Assembly: GCA_016839055.1 (NCBI GenBank) | Contig: JAEKNX010000009.1 | Coordinates: 62,001 to 126,000 of the forward strand | Reading direction: 5' to 3' | From: Spirochaetales bacterium | GTDB taxonomy: Bacteria; Spirochaetota; Spirochaetia; UBA9216 | Length of the DNA: 64,000 nucleotides | Part shown: positions 33,538-42,584 of the stretch, one piece after another | How the letters are laid out: every line of letters starts with the position of its first letter | How positions within the stretch are numbered: position 1 is the stretch's first letter | Program-made: the position numbers and the translations under genes | Notes under the pieces: generated by a model | What the model saw: only the letters and a program-made list of their open reading frames with translations | Database searches by the model: none | Told to the model about the DNA's origin: nothing

Positions 33538-34734
33538 TTACCACTGAGGAGGGTAAAAATCTTCCACATCGTCAATAGTTATCATGTGCTGAGGAAGGTT
33601 TCTGATAGGCTCAATTTCCTTGCCGTTAAACCAGTCTGCCGCTGTCTTTACCGCAAGAGCGCCGTCGCCTTCAGCAGTCTGATATGTAATTGCATGAAGT
33701 TTGCCTTCTCGTACCAGGTCCATTCCGACCTTGCTGTTACCAGCGGCTATTACAACAACGTCTTCACGGCCGGCTTTCTTGAGTGCCTCAAAGATTCCGA
33801 GTGACTGGGCAGAGTCGTCTGCAGCGCAGATACCCTTAAGGTCATCTCCGAAACGGGTAAGCCAGTCGGATACGAGCTGCATTGTCTTATCTGCCTCAAA
33901 GCCCGGAGCCTGCATATCGAGAACCTTGATTCCAGGTGCGTACTGAGCCAACTCGGAGACAGGACCGAAACAGCGTGCGAAATACGGTGATCCGCCGGGT
34001 GCATGCTGAACATAGGCAACTCCGCCTTTTCCGCCCAGCTCATCCGCCCAGAGTCTTGCGAGTTTCCTGAACTGACCGAAGTCATCAGGGCCAGTCCATG
34101 TAATTGCATAATCCATCGCTGCCGCATCTGGAAGAGTATTGAAAAGTATTAAAGGAACACCGGCTTTGTTTATTTTTCTTGCCTGCTGGGGAGCTGTTTT
34201 TGCATCAAGCGGGATAAGAAGAATCATGTCAGGGTTTTCATTAATTGCCTGATCGATCATCTGGTTCTGAACCGCGAGATCCCAGTTAGGCGACTGAATT
34301 TTGAGGTCCATTCCGTATACGCCGGCTACTTTCTGAGCGCCGTTTGTACAGGCGGTTGTCCAGGGATGGTCGCCGTGAACTATCATTATAACTTTCTTAC
34401 CAATAGCTCCGTCCGCCGGAGACTCGGGTATATTTGTTTTATTAGTAATTTCACCCGCGAATTCCATGTCCCACCAGTGAAGGGGGTCTGTTTCAGGCAG
34501 AGCCGAGGGATCAGCCGGTCGTGCAGGTACTTTACGGACAGTGCCGCCGATTTTTATGAGCGCCTGGCCGTCAGCAGCCTTCAGATTCATAACTTCTGTT
34601 TCCAGAGCGAGTGATGCTCCAAGGTTTGATGTTGTAGCTTCTTTTTCAACAACCTTTGCTTCCTCTTTCTTACATCCGGTAAATACCACAGCAAAAACTG
34701 CAAGGATCATTAAGAAAATAAGACCTTTTTTCAT
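33538..34734 (-). CDS. ABC importer sugar-binding lipoprotein (RbsB-like, Peripla_BP_4)
   Basis: A 398-residue lipoprotein with signal peptide and lipobox VVFTGCKKEE. After a ~70-residue N-terminal extension comes a type I periplasmic-binding fold (GKKVIMIVHGDHPWTTAC; NENPDMILLIPLDAKTAP; TWTGPDDFGQFRKLARLW; GICAADDSAQSLGIFEALK). It captures the operon's sugar-like substrate. The same fold, including the extension's last part, is duplicated as the sensor domain of the AraC-type regulator at 42.6 kb. Transcribed after the second permease; strong hairpin downstream. Confidence 0.9.
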   Translation of the reverse strand: MKKGLIFLMILAVFAVVFTGCKKEEAKVVEKEATTSNLGASLALETEVMNLKAADGQALIKIGGTVRKVPARPADPSALPETDPLHWWDMEFAGEITNKTNIPESPADGAIGKKVIMIVHGDHPWTTACTNGAQKVAGVYGMDLKIQSPNWDLAVQNQMIDQAINENPDMILLIPLDAKTAPQQARKINKAGVPLILFNTLPDAAAMDYAITWTGPDDFGQFRKLARLWADELGGKGGVAYVQHAPGGSPYFARCFGPVSELAQYAPGIKVLDMQAPGFEADKTMQLVSDWLTRFGDDLKGICAADDSAQSLGIFEALKKAGREDVVVIAAGNSKVGMDLVREGKLHAITYQTAEGDGALAVKTAADWFNGKEIEPIRNLPQHMITIDDVEDFYPPQW

Positions 34735-34767
34735 TCTTTCCTCCGTTTAAATATATTCCAACAGGCG

Positions 34768-35799
34768 CTATGCCTGGTTTTGGACTTCAAGTTCTTTCAT
34801 CAGCTCAGGGCGCTGACCGATAACCTTCTCATGTTTATATGAAACGTAAGCTTCATAGAGCACAACTGATGCCAGGATTATTCCGGCTATAAATATTTTC
34901 ACCTCATTCCCCAATCCAAAGAGGATGATGCCGTTATAAAGCACGTCCAGCATCAGAATAGCGACGAATGTTTTAAATATTCCGCCCTTTCCTCCAGACA
35001 TTGCCGTTCCGCCGATTATTGCGGCTGAGATGACATACATAAGAGATGAGTTTCCCATATTCAAGGTTGCAGCCGCGGACTCCATCGCGAAGAGAACTCC
35101 GCCGATACCTGCCGTTACTCCCGACATTATGAAGGCGGCAATCGTGTACTTGTCGGTATCTATACCTGCAAGCCAGGCGGTTTGACGATTTCCGCCCACC
35201 ATATAGAAATTCCGCCCTATTCTCGTACGCTTCATGAAAATTGCCGAAGCGGCAATAAGCACCAGCGTGATAATAACCCTGGGAGTCACCAATGGGAAAA
35301 TCATTAATGCGAGCCAGTCTGAGACAGCAAATGCATCGGGAGTCGACAGACTTACCGAATTTCCCCCGGTAAATGTGTATATTGCCCCCTGAAGCGCGGT
35401 CATCATTCCCAGCGTTACTATGAAAGAGTTTATCTTCGCCTTGGCCACAAGCAGGCCGTTTATAAGACCTATAAGGCCGCCCGCTATTATCGCGACGGGG
35501 ATGCTCCCTCCAAAACCTATATATTCCTTCAAACCCAGCCCTATAATCGCTGTAAAGGTAATAATAGTCCCTATGGACAGGTCAAGCTGTCCGATAATCA
35601 GAATCACTGTAAATCCGATAGCGACAGTTGCGTTCATAGCCGATGTCCGCATTATAGTCGTCAGATTAAATACATTGAAAAATCTTGGAGCAAATAATGC
35701 CATAAACAGAAAGACTATTGTAAAGAGAATAAAAATCCTGTTTCTGTCTATCGCTACTAAAAGTGATTTTTTACTATTCGGTTTATTAAGCATCGTCAC
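34768..35799 (-). CDS. ABC importer permease (RbsC-like) 2
   Basis: A 343-residue membrane protein of the BPD_transp_2 family with 8-10 segments. It has FTVILIIGQLDLSIGTIITF, the usual S-x-G pattern after the third segment, GRNFYMVGGNRQTAWLAGI as the ATPase-contact loop, and IGGTAMSGGKGG near the end. It pairs with the other permease to form a heterodimer. Its start overlaps the first permease stop by 14 bases. Confidence 0.9.
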   Translation of the reverse strand: MTMLNKPNSKKSLLVAIDRNRIFILFTIVFLFMALFAPRFFNVFNLTTIMRTSAMNATVAIGFTVILIIGQLDLSIGTIITFTAIIGLGLKEYIGFGGSIPVAIIAGGLIGLINGLLVAKAKINSFIVTLGMMTALQGAIYTFTGGNSVSLSTPDAFAVSDWLALMIFPLVTPRVIITLVLIAASAIFMKRTRIGRNFYMVGGNRQTAWLAGIDTDKYTIAAFIMSGVTAGIGGVLFAMESAAATLNMGNSSLMYVISAAIIGGTAMSGGKGGIFKTFVAILMLDVLYNGIILFGLGNEVKIFIAGIILASVVLYEAYVSYKHEKVIGQRPELMKELEVQNQA

Positions 35800-36850
35800 G
35801 CCCCAGAGTTCTTAATGATTTAGCATTGATCCCGACGACAACAATAAAAATTATGCCTCGAATCATATCTTGTGAAAATGTGCCCACACCGAGGAGTGTC
35901 ATGATGTTATTCATCAGACCGATAATGAGAACACCGCCGAGGACTCCTATAATAGAACCGCGTCCGCCGGCGAGGGTCATTCCGCCGATAACGATGGCCG
36001 TTACAGCCTTGAAGTCATAACCTGCGCCATTATAGTAGGCTCCTACCCTCGACAGAGATGTAACTGTAAGACCGCCAAGGGTGGCAGTAAGAGCGCAGAT
36101 TACAAAGCTCAAGCCGATTACCCTTTCAACATTGACGCCCGAGAACTCAGAGGCTTTCCGCGCAGCCCCGGTTATCTTCAGCTGCTGACCGAATTTCGTC
36201 TTTTTCATGATAAAATTCAGCAGGATAACCAGAATTATCATATAAACCACCGGCAAGCCAATCTTGTTAAAAAACCTGAACCGGTAAATATTGTCAAACA
36301 CATCACTTGCCCACTGGGATTTGGCTATCATGTCCGGGTAAATCTGCTTATTCACCCAGACAAGCCTGATAACTCCGAGGGTCACGTAATTGACCGCCAA
36401 TGTCCAGATAATGGGATTAGCCTTAAACTTTCCAATTGCAACAGCATTTATTAAACCTATAAGAAGTCCTGCTGCAACAGCCGCCGCAATGGCCGGAAAG
36501 AAACCATACTGGAGCATCTGTACCGCAATTATACCGGTTAACGCCATTGTGGTAGGAACCGACATATCAGCATAATGTCCTGAATAGGTTACAAAGGCCA
36601 TTCCGACTGCAACTATTCCCAGCATTGAGACAGCATCAACAATATTCAGCATATTTTGTGCGGTAAGGAAATTATTTATTACACCGAGGGCCTGAAGAAT
36701 TATACCGGCAACAAGAAACAGAGCAGCAACCGCGTAGATTCCGGCGCCATGAAAAATTTTCCCCAATATATTATAATTCGTTGTCCGGATATCATCTCCG
36801 GGACTATTCTGCTGTTTTTTTTCCAACACTTCCGTTCCTTCCATCAGCAA
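35786..36850 (-). CDS. ABC importer permease (RbsC-like) 1
   Basis: A 354-residue permease of the same family as its neighbour. The signature blocks are VTYSGHYADMSVPTTMALTG in place of the usual DLSVG motif, KITGAARKASEFSGVN as the coupling loop and IGGMTLAGGRGSIIG. The first block is unusual: the standard G-x-D-L-S stretch reads SGHYADMSV. It overlaps the ATPase gene by 7 bases and the second permease by 14. Confidence 0.9.
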   Translation of the reverse strand: MLMEGTEVLEKKQQNSPGDDIRTTNYNILGKIFHGAGIYAVAALFLVAGIILQALGVINNFLTAQNMLNIVDAVSMLGIVAVGMAFVTYSGHYADMSVPTTMALTGIIAVQMLQYGFFPAIAAAVAAGLLIGLINAVAIGKFKANPIIWTLAVNYVTLGVIRLVWVNKQIYPDMIAKSQWASDVFDNIYRFRFFNKIGLPVVYMIILVILLNFIMKKTKFGQQLKITGAARKASEFSGVNVERVIGLSFVICALTATLGGLTVTSLSRVGAYYNGAGYDFKAVTAIVIGGMTLAGGRGSIIGVLGGVLIIGLMNNIMTLLGVGTFSQDMIRGIIFIVVVGINAKSLRTLGRDDA

Positions 36851-38358
36851 ATCCCCTCTCCGTTTGCAGCCAGAAGTACACTTTCTTCGCTGCAGCCGCT
36901 ATGTTCCATTTCATGAATAAGATGCCCCTGCCTCATAATGAGAACCCTGTTTGAGAGAGAAACAAGTTCGGGAAGATCTGAAGATATCAGGATAATTGTA
37001 CTTCCGTTCTTTGCCAGCTGCTCGATCGATTCATGAATCGTCATCTTTGCACCAATATCAACACCGCGGGTCGGCTCGTCCAGAATAAGAACCTTTGGAT
37101 CGCAGGCCATCCATTTTGCCAGAAGAACCTTCTGCTGATTTCCACCGGAGAGGTTGCCTACTATGCGCTCCGGATCAGGCGGATAGATTGACAACTCATC
37201 AATCAGTTCATTCATTTTAGGAAAGCCGTCGGCTTCATGGTAAACTCCTCTATAAACGAGTTCGGGAATAATACCAGCTAGAATATTCTCTTTGACATTA
37301 AGACGCAGGGCCAAACCTTCGGTTTTCCGGTTTTCAGTCAGATATGCTATCCCCTCCTTGAGGGCATGCGCCATATTCTTCGGCTTTATTTCCTTGTCAT
37401 CCAGGAAAACTCTGCCTCCATTTCTATCATCAAGTCCGACAAGGACCCTCGCGAGCTCACTTCTTCCGGCGCCGGATAATCCGCATATTCCGAGAACTTC
37501 ACCCTTGTATGCTTCAAATGATACATTATGAAAAAATCCGTATCGGCTTAGATTTTCTACTCTTAATCTCTGCTCAGACTGAGCATGACTTTCATGATGA
37601 TAAAAATCCTTAACAGTCTGACCGACCATCATCTGTACGAGCTCCTCGCTTGTAACACTACCGATATCCCGCGTATCAATCTTTTTACCATCTCTCATTA
37701 CCGTAACCCTGTCGGCTATTTCAAAAATTTCCGGCAGGTGATGTGAAATATAGATGATTGCAAGTCCGCGTTTTTTCAGACTTCTTATAATCTCAAAAAG
37801 CCTTTCAACCTCTTCACGCGAGAGGGCCGATGTTGGTTCATCCATTACCAGGATACACGGATTATTCCCGAGTGCCTTACCTATTTCAACAAGCTGACTC
37901 TCGTGCTGGCTAATCTCTTCTATTTCAATATCCGGATCCAGATGTTCCATGCCGACCATCTTCAGACAGCGCTTTGTTTCCTTGTAGATCTTCTCTTTGT
38001 CAAGAAAAATGCCCTTTTTTGGGAGTCTGCCGACAAGTACATTCTCAGAGATACTCAAAGGGAGAGCAAGACTGAGTTCCTGATAAATCATTTCAATTCC
38101 ATTTTTTTTGGAATGAACCGGGCTGTGAAGTTCGGTCTCCCTGGAACCTATGAAAATCTTTCCGGTATAATCATTAAAAGATCCGGCTATAATTTTCATT
38201 AAAGTTGATTTACCCGCACCGTTCTCTCCAATAAGAGCATGAACCTCGCCTGCCCTTACGTCGAAATCAACATTATCGACTGCAAGAGTTCCTGGAAATC
38301 TCTTGCTTACTCCCTGCATACTGAGGGCGATACCTATATCATTACTATTCACCTGCAA
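36844..38358 (-). CDS. ABC importer ATPase with two nucleotide-binding domains (RbsA/MglA-like)
   Basis: A 504-residue protein. Domain 1: Walker A GENGAGKSTLMKI, signature region ISQHESQLVEIGKAL, Walker B CILVMDEPTSALS. Domain 2: degenerate Walker A GLSGAGRSELARVLVG, signature LSGGNQQKVLLAKWM, Walker B VLILDEPTRGVD. This asymmetric layout is standard for sugar importers of the CUT2 class. First ABC gene of the leftward operon, 126 bases after the mutarotase gene. Confidence 0.94.
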   Translation of the reverse strand: MQVNSNDIGIALSMQGVSKRFPGTLAVDNVDFDVRAGEVHALIGENGAGKSTLMKIIAGSFNDYTGKIFIGSRETELHSPVHSKKNGIEMIYQELSLALPLSISENVLVGRLPKKGIFLDKEKIYKETKRCLKMVGMEHLDPDIEIEEISQHESQLVEIGKALGNNPCILVMDEPTSALSREEVERLFEIIRSLKKRGLAIIYISHHLPEIFEIADRVTVMRDGKKIDTRDIGSVTSEELVQMMVGQTVKDFYHHESHAQSEQRLRVENLSRYGFFHNVSFEAYKGEVLGICGLSGAGRSELARVLVGLDDRNGGRVFLDDKEIKPKNMAHALKEGIAYLTENRKTEGLALRLNVKENILAGIIPELVYRGVYHEADGFPKMNELIDELSIYPPDPERIVGNLSGGNQQKVLLAKWMACDPKVLILDEPTRGVDIGAKMTIHESIEQLAKNGSTIILISSDLPELVSLSNRVLIMRQGHLIHEMEHSGCSEESVLLAANGEGIC

Positions 38359-38484
38359 TCCTCGCTATTATTTAAAAAAACCATCTTTATGGTAAACCTG
38401 CTTTATTTATCGCTCAACAGTGAATATTAACTATTCATCTGTAATTTTTTGTACCCTATTGTAAATAAGCACCTTCACGCTAAA

Positions 38485-38808
38485 TCAATCGAGATGATAA
38501 ACTTCCTCCATATCCGACCACCACTCGCCTTCGGCTCTATTCTCAAGCGGCTGCTGCATGGGTTTCATTATTGCCCACCACTGTTGAGTCTTCGGGTCAT
38601 CCGCCATTTTTTTCATATCAGCGTCAAAATCATCACCCACATACTCAAAATAGGCAAAAAGCAGCCCGTCCCTATAAAAAATCGAGTAATTTTGTATGTT
38701 ACATTCAGAAATTTTCTTGTTTATTTCCAGCCAGACTTCAGAGTGATACTTTTTATAGCTATCAAGATATTCCTTTTTAACTCCAATCAACTGCCCAAAT
38801 CTTTTCAT
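38485..38808 (-). CDS. L-rhamnose mutarotase-like protein (RhaM/DUF718 family)
   Basis: A 107-residue single-domain protein. RFGQLIGVKKEYLDSYKKYH with the active-site His in YHSEVW, IFYRDGLLFAYFEYVG and TQQWWAIMKPMQQPLE match the RhaM/DUF718 fold, which interconverts the anomers of L-rhamnose and in relatives L-fucose. It suggests the imported molecule is or contains a 6-deoxyhexose. First gene of the ABC/URO-D unit, with its own promoter and repeat elements upstream. No rhamnose isomerase, kinase or aldolase genes are near. Confidence 0.88.
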   Translation of the reverse strand: MKRFGQLIGVKKEYLDSYKKYHSEVWLEINKKISECNIQNYSIFYRDGLLFAYFEYVGDDFDADMKKMADDPKTQQWWAIMKPMQQPLENRAEGEWWSDMEEVYHLD

Positions 38809-38830
38809 ACTAGTTCCTTTATCTATATTT

Positions 38831-38858
38831 ATCCTACCATGATTTTTCCAGCTGTCAA
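38831..38858 (-). promoter_or_regulatory. sigma70 promoter for the RhaM-ABC unit
   Basis: On the minus strand: TTGACA (38853-38858), 16 bases, TAGGAT (38831-38836). A second -10 reading, GATAAA, has a longer spacer. Confidence 0.5.
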
Positions 38859-38864
38859 GTTTTT

Positions 38865-38908
38865 TGTTAAAATTTTACTATAACTTTGTAATATTTTTAC
38901 TATATTTT
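38865..38908. promoter_or_regulatory. 22-bp-period direct repeat upstream of the rhaM promoter
   Basis: Two copies of TGTnAnAnTTTTACTATA (starting at 38865 and 38887) lie just upstream of the -35 element. A pair of direct half-sites two helical turns apart next to -35 is how AraC-type activators usually bind, and an AraC-type gene is 4 kb away. Assignment to that protein is inference. Confidence 0.4.
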
Positions 38909-39013
38909 AACTGGCAAATGACTGATAGCGTCATTTATTCTGATTTTTAACCCATATTTTCGCAGTAAGTTCGACTAATTTGCTAAATTTTTGATAAATA
39001 TTTCATATTTAGA

Positions 39014-39041
39014 TTGACATAAGACTCCAAAGTGGTAAAAT
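39014..39041 (+). promoter_or_regulatory. sigma70 promoter for the first LacI gene
   Basis: TTGACA (39014-39019), 16 bases, TAAAAT (39036-39041), about 30 bases before ATG 39070. The divergent gap of about 260 bases (38809-39069) holds this, the rhaM promoter and the direct repeats; I saw no clear LacI-type palindrome in it. Confidence 0.6.
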
Positions 39042-39069
39042 ATTGCTAAACTTATTAATGGGAATGCTA

Positions 39070-40101
39070 ATGAAACCTAAACTTCGTGATGTAGCCGAAC
39101 TGGCGGGAGTATCAATTACAGCAGCCTCAATGGCCTTATCTGAAACCGGAAGAATATCTGACGAAACCCGGACTAAGGTGTTGACGGCCGCGGCCGAGCT
39201 GGGATATCAACGTAAAATCAAATCAACTAAAATTACAGACTTCAATCATGTTGCGGTCCTTGTCAGCTGCGATTACGAATGGGCTTTTATCTGGAAATTT
39301 ATTCAGCCGCTGATTGAACAGATCGAAGTTGAACTGAAAACAGTGGATCTCAACCTGATTATGATTCCAATATCACACAAGTCTACACCGGATGAAATAT
39401 TCAATAAAATAAAATCATCTTCCGCCGGCGCGGTTATTTCGCTGCATTTTGGAAATGACAAACTTTTTATCAGACTCGAAGAAAACGGCATTCCTGTAAT
39501 TGTTGTAATGAAATCCGATTTCCATGACCGCTTCTACTCGGTATGTGTTGATGATTTTCAAGGCGCATATGAGGCAGGCTGTCATCTAATCAAACTCGGG
39601 CATAAAAAAATTGCCTACGTAGGAATAGAGCGGCCCGATCTGCCCGCGCTTTCAAATGACAGATTTATCGGATTCAAGAAGGCAATGGATGTAAACCATC
39701 TCGACCTGCCTCCGGAGTATGTTTTTGAATTTGAGGCCGGACATATGGAGAAACTCAAACGGGATATCTATCCGGTATTTAATACAGGCTCGGAGAAACG
39801 GCCTACCGCTGTCTTCTGCCTTGATGATGATCTCGCCCAGCGGTTCATGCTGGCTCTGAAGGATTTAACACTTTCTATCCCCGGGGACGTCTCAATAATT
39901 GCCCCGGGTGATGTTCTTGATTACAATATGCCCTATATTCGGCCTATAACTACAATGCAGATAAACACGACCTACATGGGAAAGATCGTCTCTCAGATGC
40001 TTATTAACAGACTCGAAAATACGCCGGACATTCAGCATGGACTGAAGGTTCAGCAGCATCTGGTCGAACGCGGCAGCTGCAGGGTAATGAATCAGGAATA
40101 G
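39070..40101 (+). CDS. LacI-family regulator (1)
   Basis: A 343-residue repressor. HTH: LRDVAELAGVSITAASMALSE, where the usual TVSR is replaced by ITAASMAL, then the hinge region GYQRKIKSTKITD. The effector domain is a type I binding fold with ICVDDFQGAYEAGCHLI-type text (SVCVDDFQGAYEAGCHLIKL) and DDDLAQRFMLALKD. ATG 39070 is the natural start; the frame extends to 39043. Divergent from the RhaM-ABC unit, which it may control. Its stop overlaps the convergent URO-D gene by 10 bases. Confidence 0.9.
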   Translation: MKPKLRDVAELAGVSITAASMALSETGRISDETRTKVLTAAAELGYQRKIKSTKITDFNHVAVLVSCDYEWAFIWKFIQPLIEQIEVELKTVDLNLIMIPISHKSTPDEIFNKIKSSSAGAVISLHFGNDKLFIRLEENGIPVIVVMKSDFHDRFYSVCVDDFQGAYEAGCHLIKLGHKKIAYVGIERPDLPALSNDRFIGFKKAMDVNHLDLPPEYVFEFEAGHMEKLKRDIYPVFNTGSEKRPTAVFCLDDDLAQRFMLALKDLTLSIPGDVSIIAPGDVLDYNMPYIRPITTMQINTTYMGKIVSQMLINRLENTPDIQHGLKVQQHLVERGSCRVMNQE

Positions 40102-41141
40102 ATCCCAAACTCCTCTATCGCGTCCATCATCGCCAAAACGTTTTCGAGCGGCGTCTCTTCCAGGATTGTATCGTGACTCGCGCCGCCGATATAGCGCCCT
40201 CCCGGCATCATGACCCTTAATATTTCACGAGTCTGCTCCTTCACCTTCCATGGACCCTCCCCGTTAATCAGGATGTGATGTGAATCGATTGCCCCGTTAA
40301 GCACAATCTTTTCCCCGAAATCGCGTTTCAAACCGGCAGGCTCCATTCCAGCTGCGTCCGGCTGTAGCGCATGAAGAGCATCCATCCCGGCACTTATCAA
40401 ATCGGGAATAAACTCCCTGTAACCGCCGCAGCAGTGCAGCATAACCTTCAGCCCGTAATCATGGCCAAGATCAATCAGCCGTTTGAGAGGAGGCAGAATA
40501 AACTCACGGAACATTTCCACGCCCATCAGCGGACCTGTCTGTCCTCCGAGATCATTACCGATAAAAAAAATATCAATCAAATCAGAGGCTTCATCAAAGA
40601 CCTTGACTGAGCTCTCTATATAAAAATCCGTTATCTTTTTAAAGATAAGTTTAACAACCTCAGGATGGTCGTACATCTTGAAGTAGAGCTCCTCGTGCCC
40701 CGCGAGATCAATAGCGTCGTGCCAGAAGGGGGACCATTCCCCTCCAAGGATTGAAAATTCTCCCTTATAGGCTTCAGCCTGCCTCCGGAGCGTGGAAACA
40801 TCAAGCAGGTGGGGATCAGGCCAGAGGTAGTCCTCTACTTCGGTTACAGTTGCTGCATCCTTCAGGGGGTGGCTCATCGGCATACCGTAACCAATCCCCC
40901 GCCTCTGAACTCCGAAGGGGCTGCAGTAGGTTGCCTCCGGAAGAAGCTCTGTTTCCGGCTGCGGATAGTTCGCCGAGACCCTCCTGAAGTCGTCGCCCAT
41001 TCGCCTCCTGAGTGCCTCATCATCGAGTCCAAGCTCATTTTTCGCCTTATTCCAGAATTCCTCGCTGGCTCCGCACCATCTTGGAACCCTGTCTGGAAGC
41101 TCTCCGGCGAAAACCGCAGCAACTCTTTCTTTCGACGTCAT
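40092..41141 (-). CDS. URO-D-family methyltransferase-like protein (3)
   Basis: A 349-residue protein. TSKERVAAVFAGELPDRVPR is the family opening, FIGNDLGGQTGPLMGVEMFR the active-site stretch and VMLHCCGGYREFIPDLISAG the HxC motif, here HCC. IVLNGAIDSHHILINGEGPW replaces the cysteine-containing strand of MtaA. AGGAGGGGG stands 5 bases before ATG 41141; the frame to 41231 is an extension over the upstream gene. 11 bases separate it from gene (4), so they form one unit. Confidence 0.8.
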   Translation of the reverse strand: MTSKERVAAVFAGELPDRVPRWCGASEEFWNKAKNELGLDDEALRRRMGDDFRRVSANYPQPETELLPEATYCSPFGVQRRGIGYGMPMSHPLKDAATVTEVEDYLWPDPHLLDVSTLRRQAEAYKGEFSILGGEWSPFWHDAIDLAGHEELYFKMYDHPEVVKLIFKKITDFYIESSVKVFDEASDLIDIFFIGNDLGGQTGPLMGVEMFREFILPPLKRLIDLGHDYGLKVMLHCCGGYREFIPDLISAGMDALHALQPDAAGMEPAGLKRDFGEKIVLNGAIDSHHILINGEGPWKVKEQTREILRVMMPGGRYIGGASHDTILEETPLENVLAMMDAIEEFGIYS

Positions 41142-41151
41142 ATTCCCCCTC

Positions 41152-42450
41152 CTAGTAGTCTTCCGCAATCCGTGATGCAATCTCCGACCATTCCCAAAGC
41201 CGCCGCGGCTGGTATCTGACAGTCGAAACATCCTTCATGATCAACTCAACATGGCACCTTCCTTCAGTCTTCTCAAGAAAATCCAGGATCTCCTCTTCTG
41301 CCCGTTTCGGATCCCAGCTGCTCTCGGCAAGAATGGCGGGGTTAGGTTTCCGGCTCATTACATAGTCCTGCCCCATATTCTCAACAGCACGCTCGGAATT
41401 ACACCAGGGGCTGACTGATATTTTTCGGAGGTTGGGCACATGCTTCAGCATATCAATCTTGCCGTCAAGGGGTTCACAGCAGCCGTAATAGGTTTTGCCC
41501 CATCGCTTCAGCCAGCGCAGATCATGCTCAACAGCGAATTCCCAATGCATCTCAGGCGACACACCGCTGAAGATCTGTGCGTTGGAGCACCCCCACATAT
41601 TATGCGGCTTCACATGGTTTTCGTCAAAATCATCACCCGGCAGGTCCGAGATGTAGCCGTAGCCGCCCGAGCCTATCCGCGTGTTGTTATTATCAAGCTC
41701 AAGAAGATTCTGCATGGTAAACTGATCGAGTTCGATCATCCATGCGTCTACCATCCTGTCGACGAAGGCATGAACCATCTCCGGCCGCATGGCAAGATCC
41801 ATCATTGCTTCCTGAACGCCCCACCATCTGATAAGAAAATCCCATGGAGTGTACCAGATATGGGACTGCCCGGTTTTCTTCACAGGGATGATACCGCTGA
41901 AAATATCCTTCATTGCTCCCATACTGAATTCGGTGGCTTTTTGAAAATGAGTAATCTTCGGCATCTGAATTTTTTCAAGATCATCCATACTATTTATCTG
42001 GATTTTAAAATGCCTGGAATAGATATCATTCTCAGAATCGGTTGTGGCAATATCCACTTCTTCCAAAATACCAAAATCAGTACTGTGAATAATCATCGGG
42101 CACTCAATAAAGGGGCTTACAATCATATCACCAGGCATATGTTTCCATTGGTAGATTGTTCTCCGAAGTTTCATCTCAAGATCTCTGGCCCAGGGATGCT
42201 GCGTTTTCAGCGTAAGCTCGTCATCTACGTCCATCTCGTGCCAGGGAATCTCGTTTATCCAGACCATTGGCCGCCTGGATTTTAAATCATTCAAATTCTT
42301 CCATAAGCCGGCCCTGTTCAGGTTAACCGGATCTGAAGATATTTCAGAAATCCGCCCCCCCAGCTTCCGCAGCACTTCTTTATCAGTATCCTTTAGAACA
42401 ATTTCCGCTTCAACAGGCGGCACCTCTCTATGACTGGGATCATGCAGCAT
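41152..42450 (-). CDS. URO-D-like protein (4), divergent
   Basis: A 432-residue protein of a distinct URO-D-related group. It lacks the standard opening, but MVHAFVDRMVDAWMIELDQF and KTYYGCCEPLDGKIDMLKHV occupy the positions of the methyltransferase core. The YGCCEPL motif replaces HxC. SPFIECPMIIHSTDFGI and PGDDFDENHVKPHNMWGCS are also notable. It probably shares a corrinoid- or methyl-handling role with its neighbours. AAGGAG lies 11 bases before the ATG. Preceded by a promoter with a TGTAA-N4-TTACA dyad. Confidence 0.7.
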   Translation of the reverse strand: MLHDPSHREVPPVEAEIVLKDTDKEVLRKLGGRISEISSDPVNLNRAGLWKNLNDLKSRRPMVWINEIPWHEMDVDDELTLKTQHPWARDLEMKLRRTIYQWKHMPGDMIVSPFIECPMIIHSTDFGILEEVDIATTDSENDIYSRHFKIQINSMDDLEKIQMPKITHFQKATEFSMGAMKDIFSGIIPVKKTGQSHIWYTPWDFLIRWWGVQEAMMDLAMRPEMVHAFVDRMVDAWMIELDQFTMQNLLELDNNNTRIGSGGYGYISDLPGDDFDENHVKPHNMWGCSNAQIFSGVSPEMHWEFAVEHDLRWLKRWGKTYYGCCEPLDGKIDMLKHVPNLRKISVSPWCNSERAVENMGQDYVMSRKPNPAILAESSWDPKRAEEEILDFLEKTEGRCHVELIMKDVSTVRYQPRRLWEWSEIASRIAEDY

Positions 42451-42474
42451 CAGAGCCTCTCCTTGAAAAATTCA

Positions 42475-42519
42475 TGTAATACTTTACATAGAAATAAACC
42501 CGGACGCCTCTGCCGTCAA
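42475..42519 (-). promoter_or_regulatory. promoter and TGTAA-N4-TTACA dyad for the second URO-D pair
   Basis: On the minus strand TTGACG (42514-42519), 17 bases, TATTTC (42491-42496), then the dyad TGTAATACTTTACA at 42475-42488, two bases after the -10. The arms are identical to those of the LacI operators at 44349 and 45490, but the centre is TACT rather than TCGA. Confidence 0.5.
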
Positions 42520-42584
42520 TCCTTATATCAATTTTTTATAGTTGAATTGTAACTTATTACTGCAAAGCCGCGGGAAAACTTTAA

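Noticed and set aside
38374-38393. Possible terminator (ACCAT/ATGGT stem and T-run, minus strand) between rhaM and the ABC ATPase gene
   Set aside because: The stem is only 5 bp and AT-rich, too weak to call, though it might modulate read-through.
41440-42285. A 281-codon plus-strand frame inside URO-D-like gene (4)
   Set aside because: His/Ile-rich antisense shadow; the minus-strand protein has motif and operon support.
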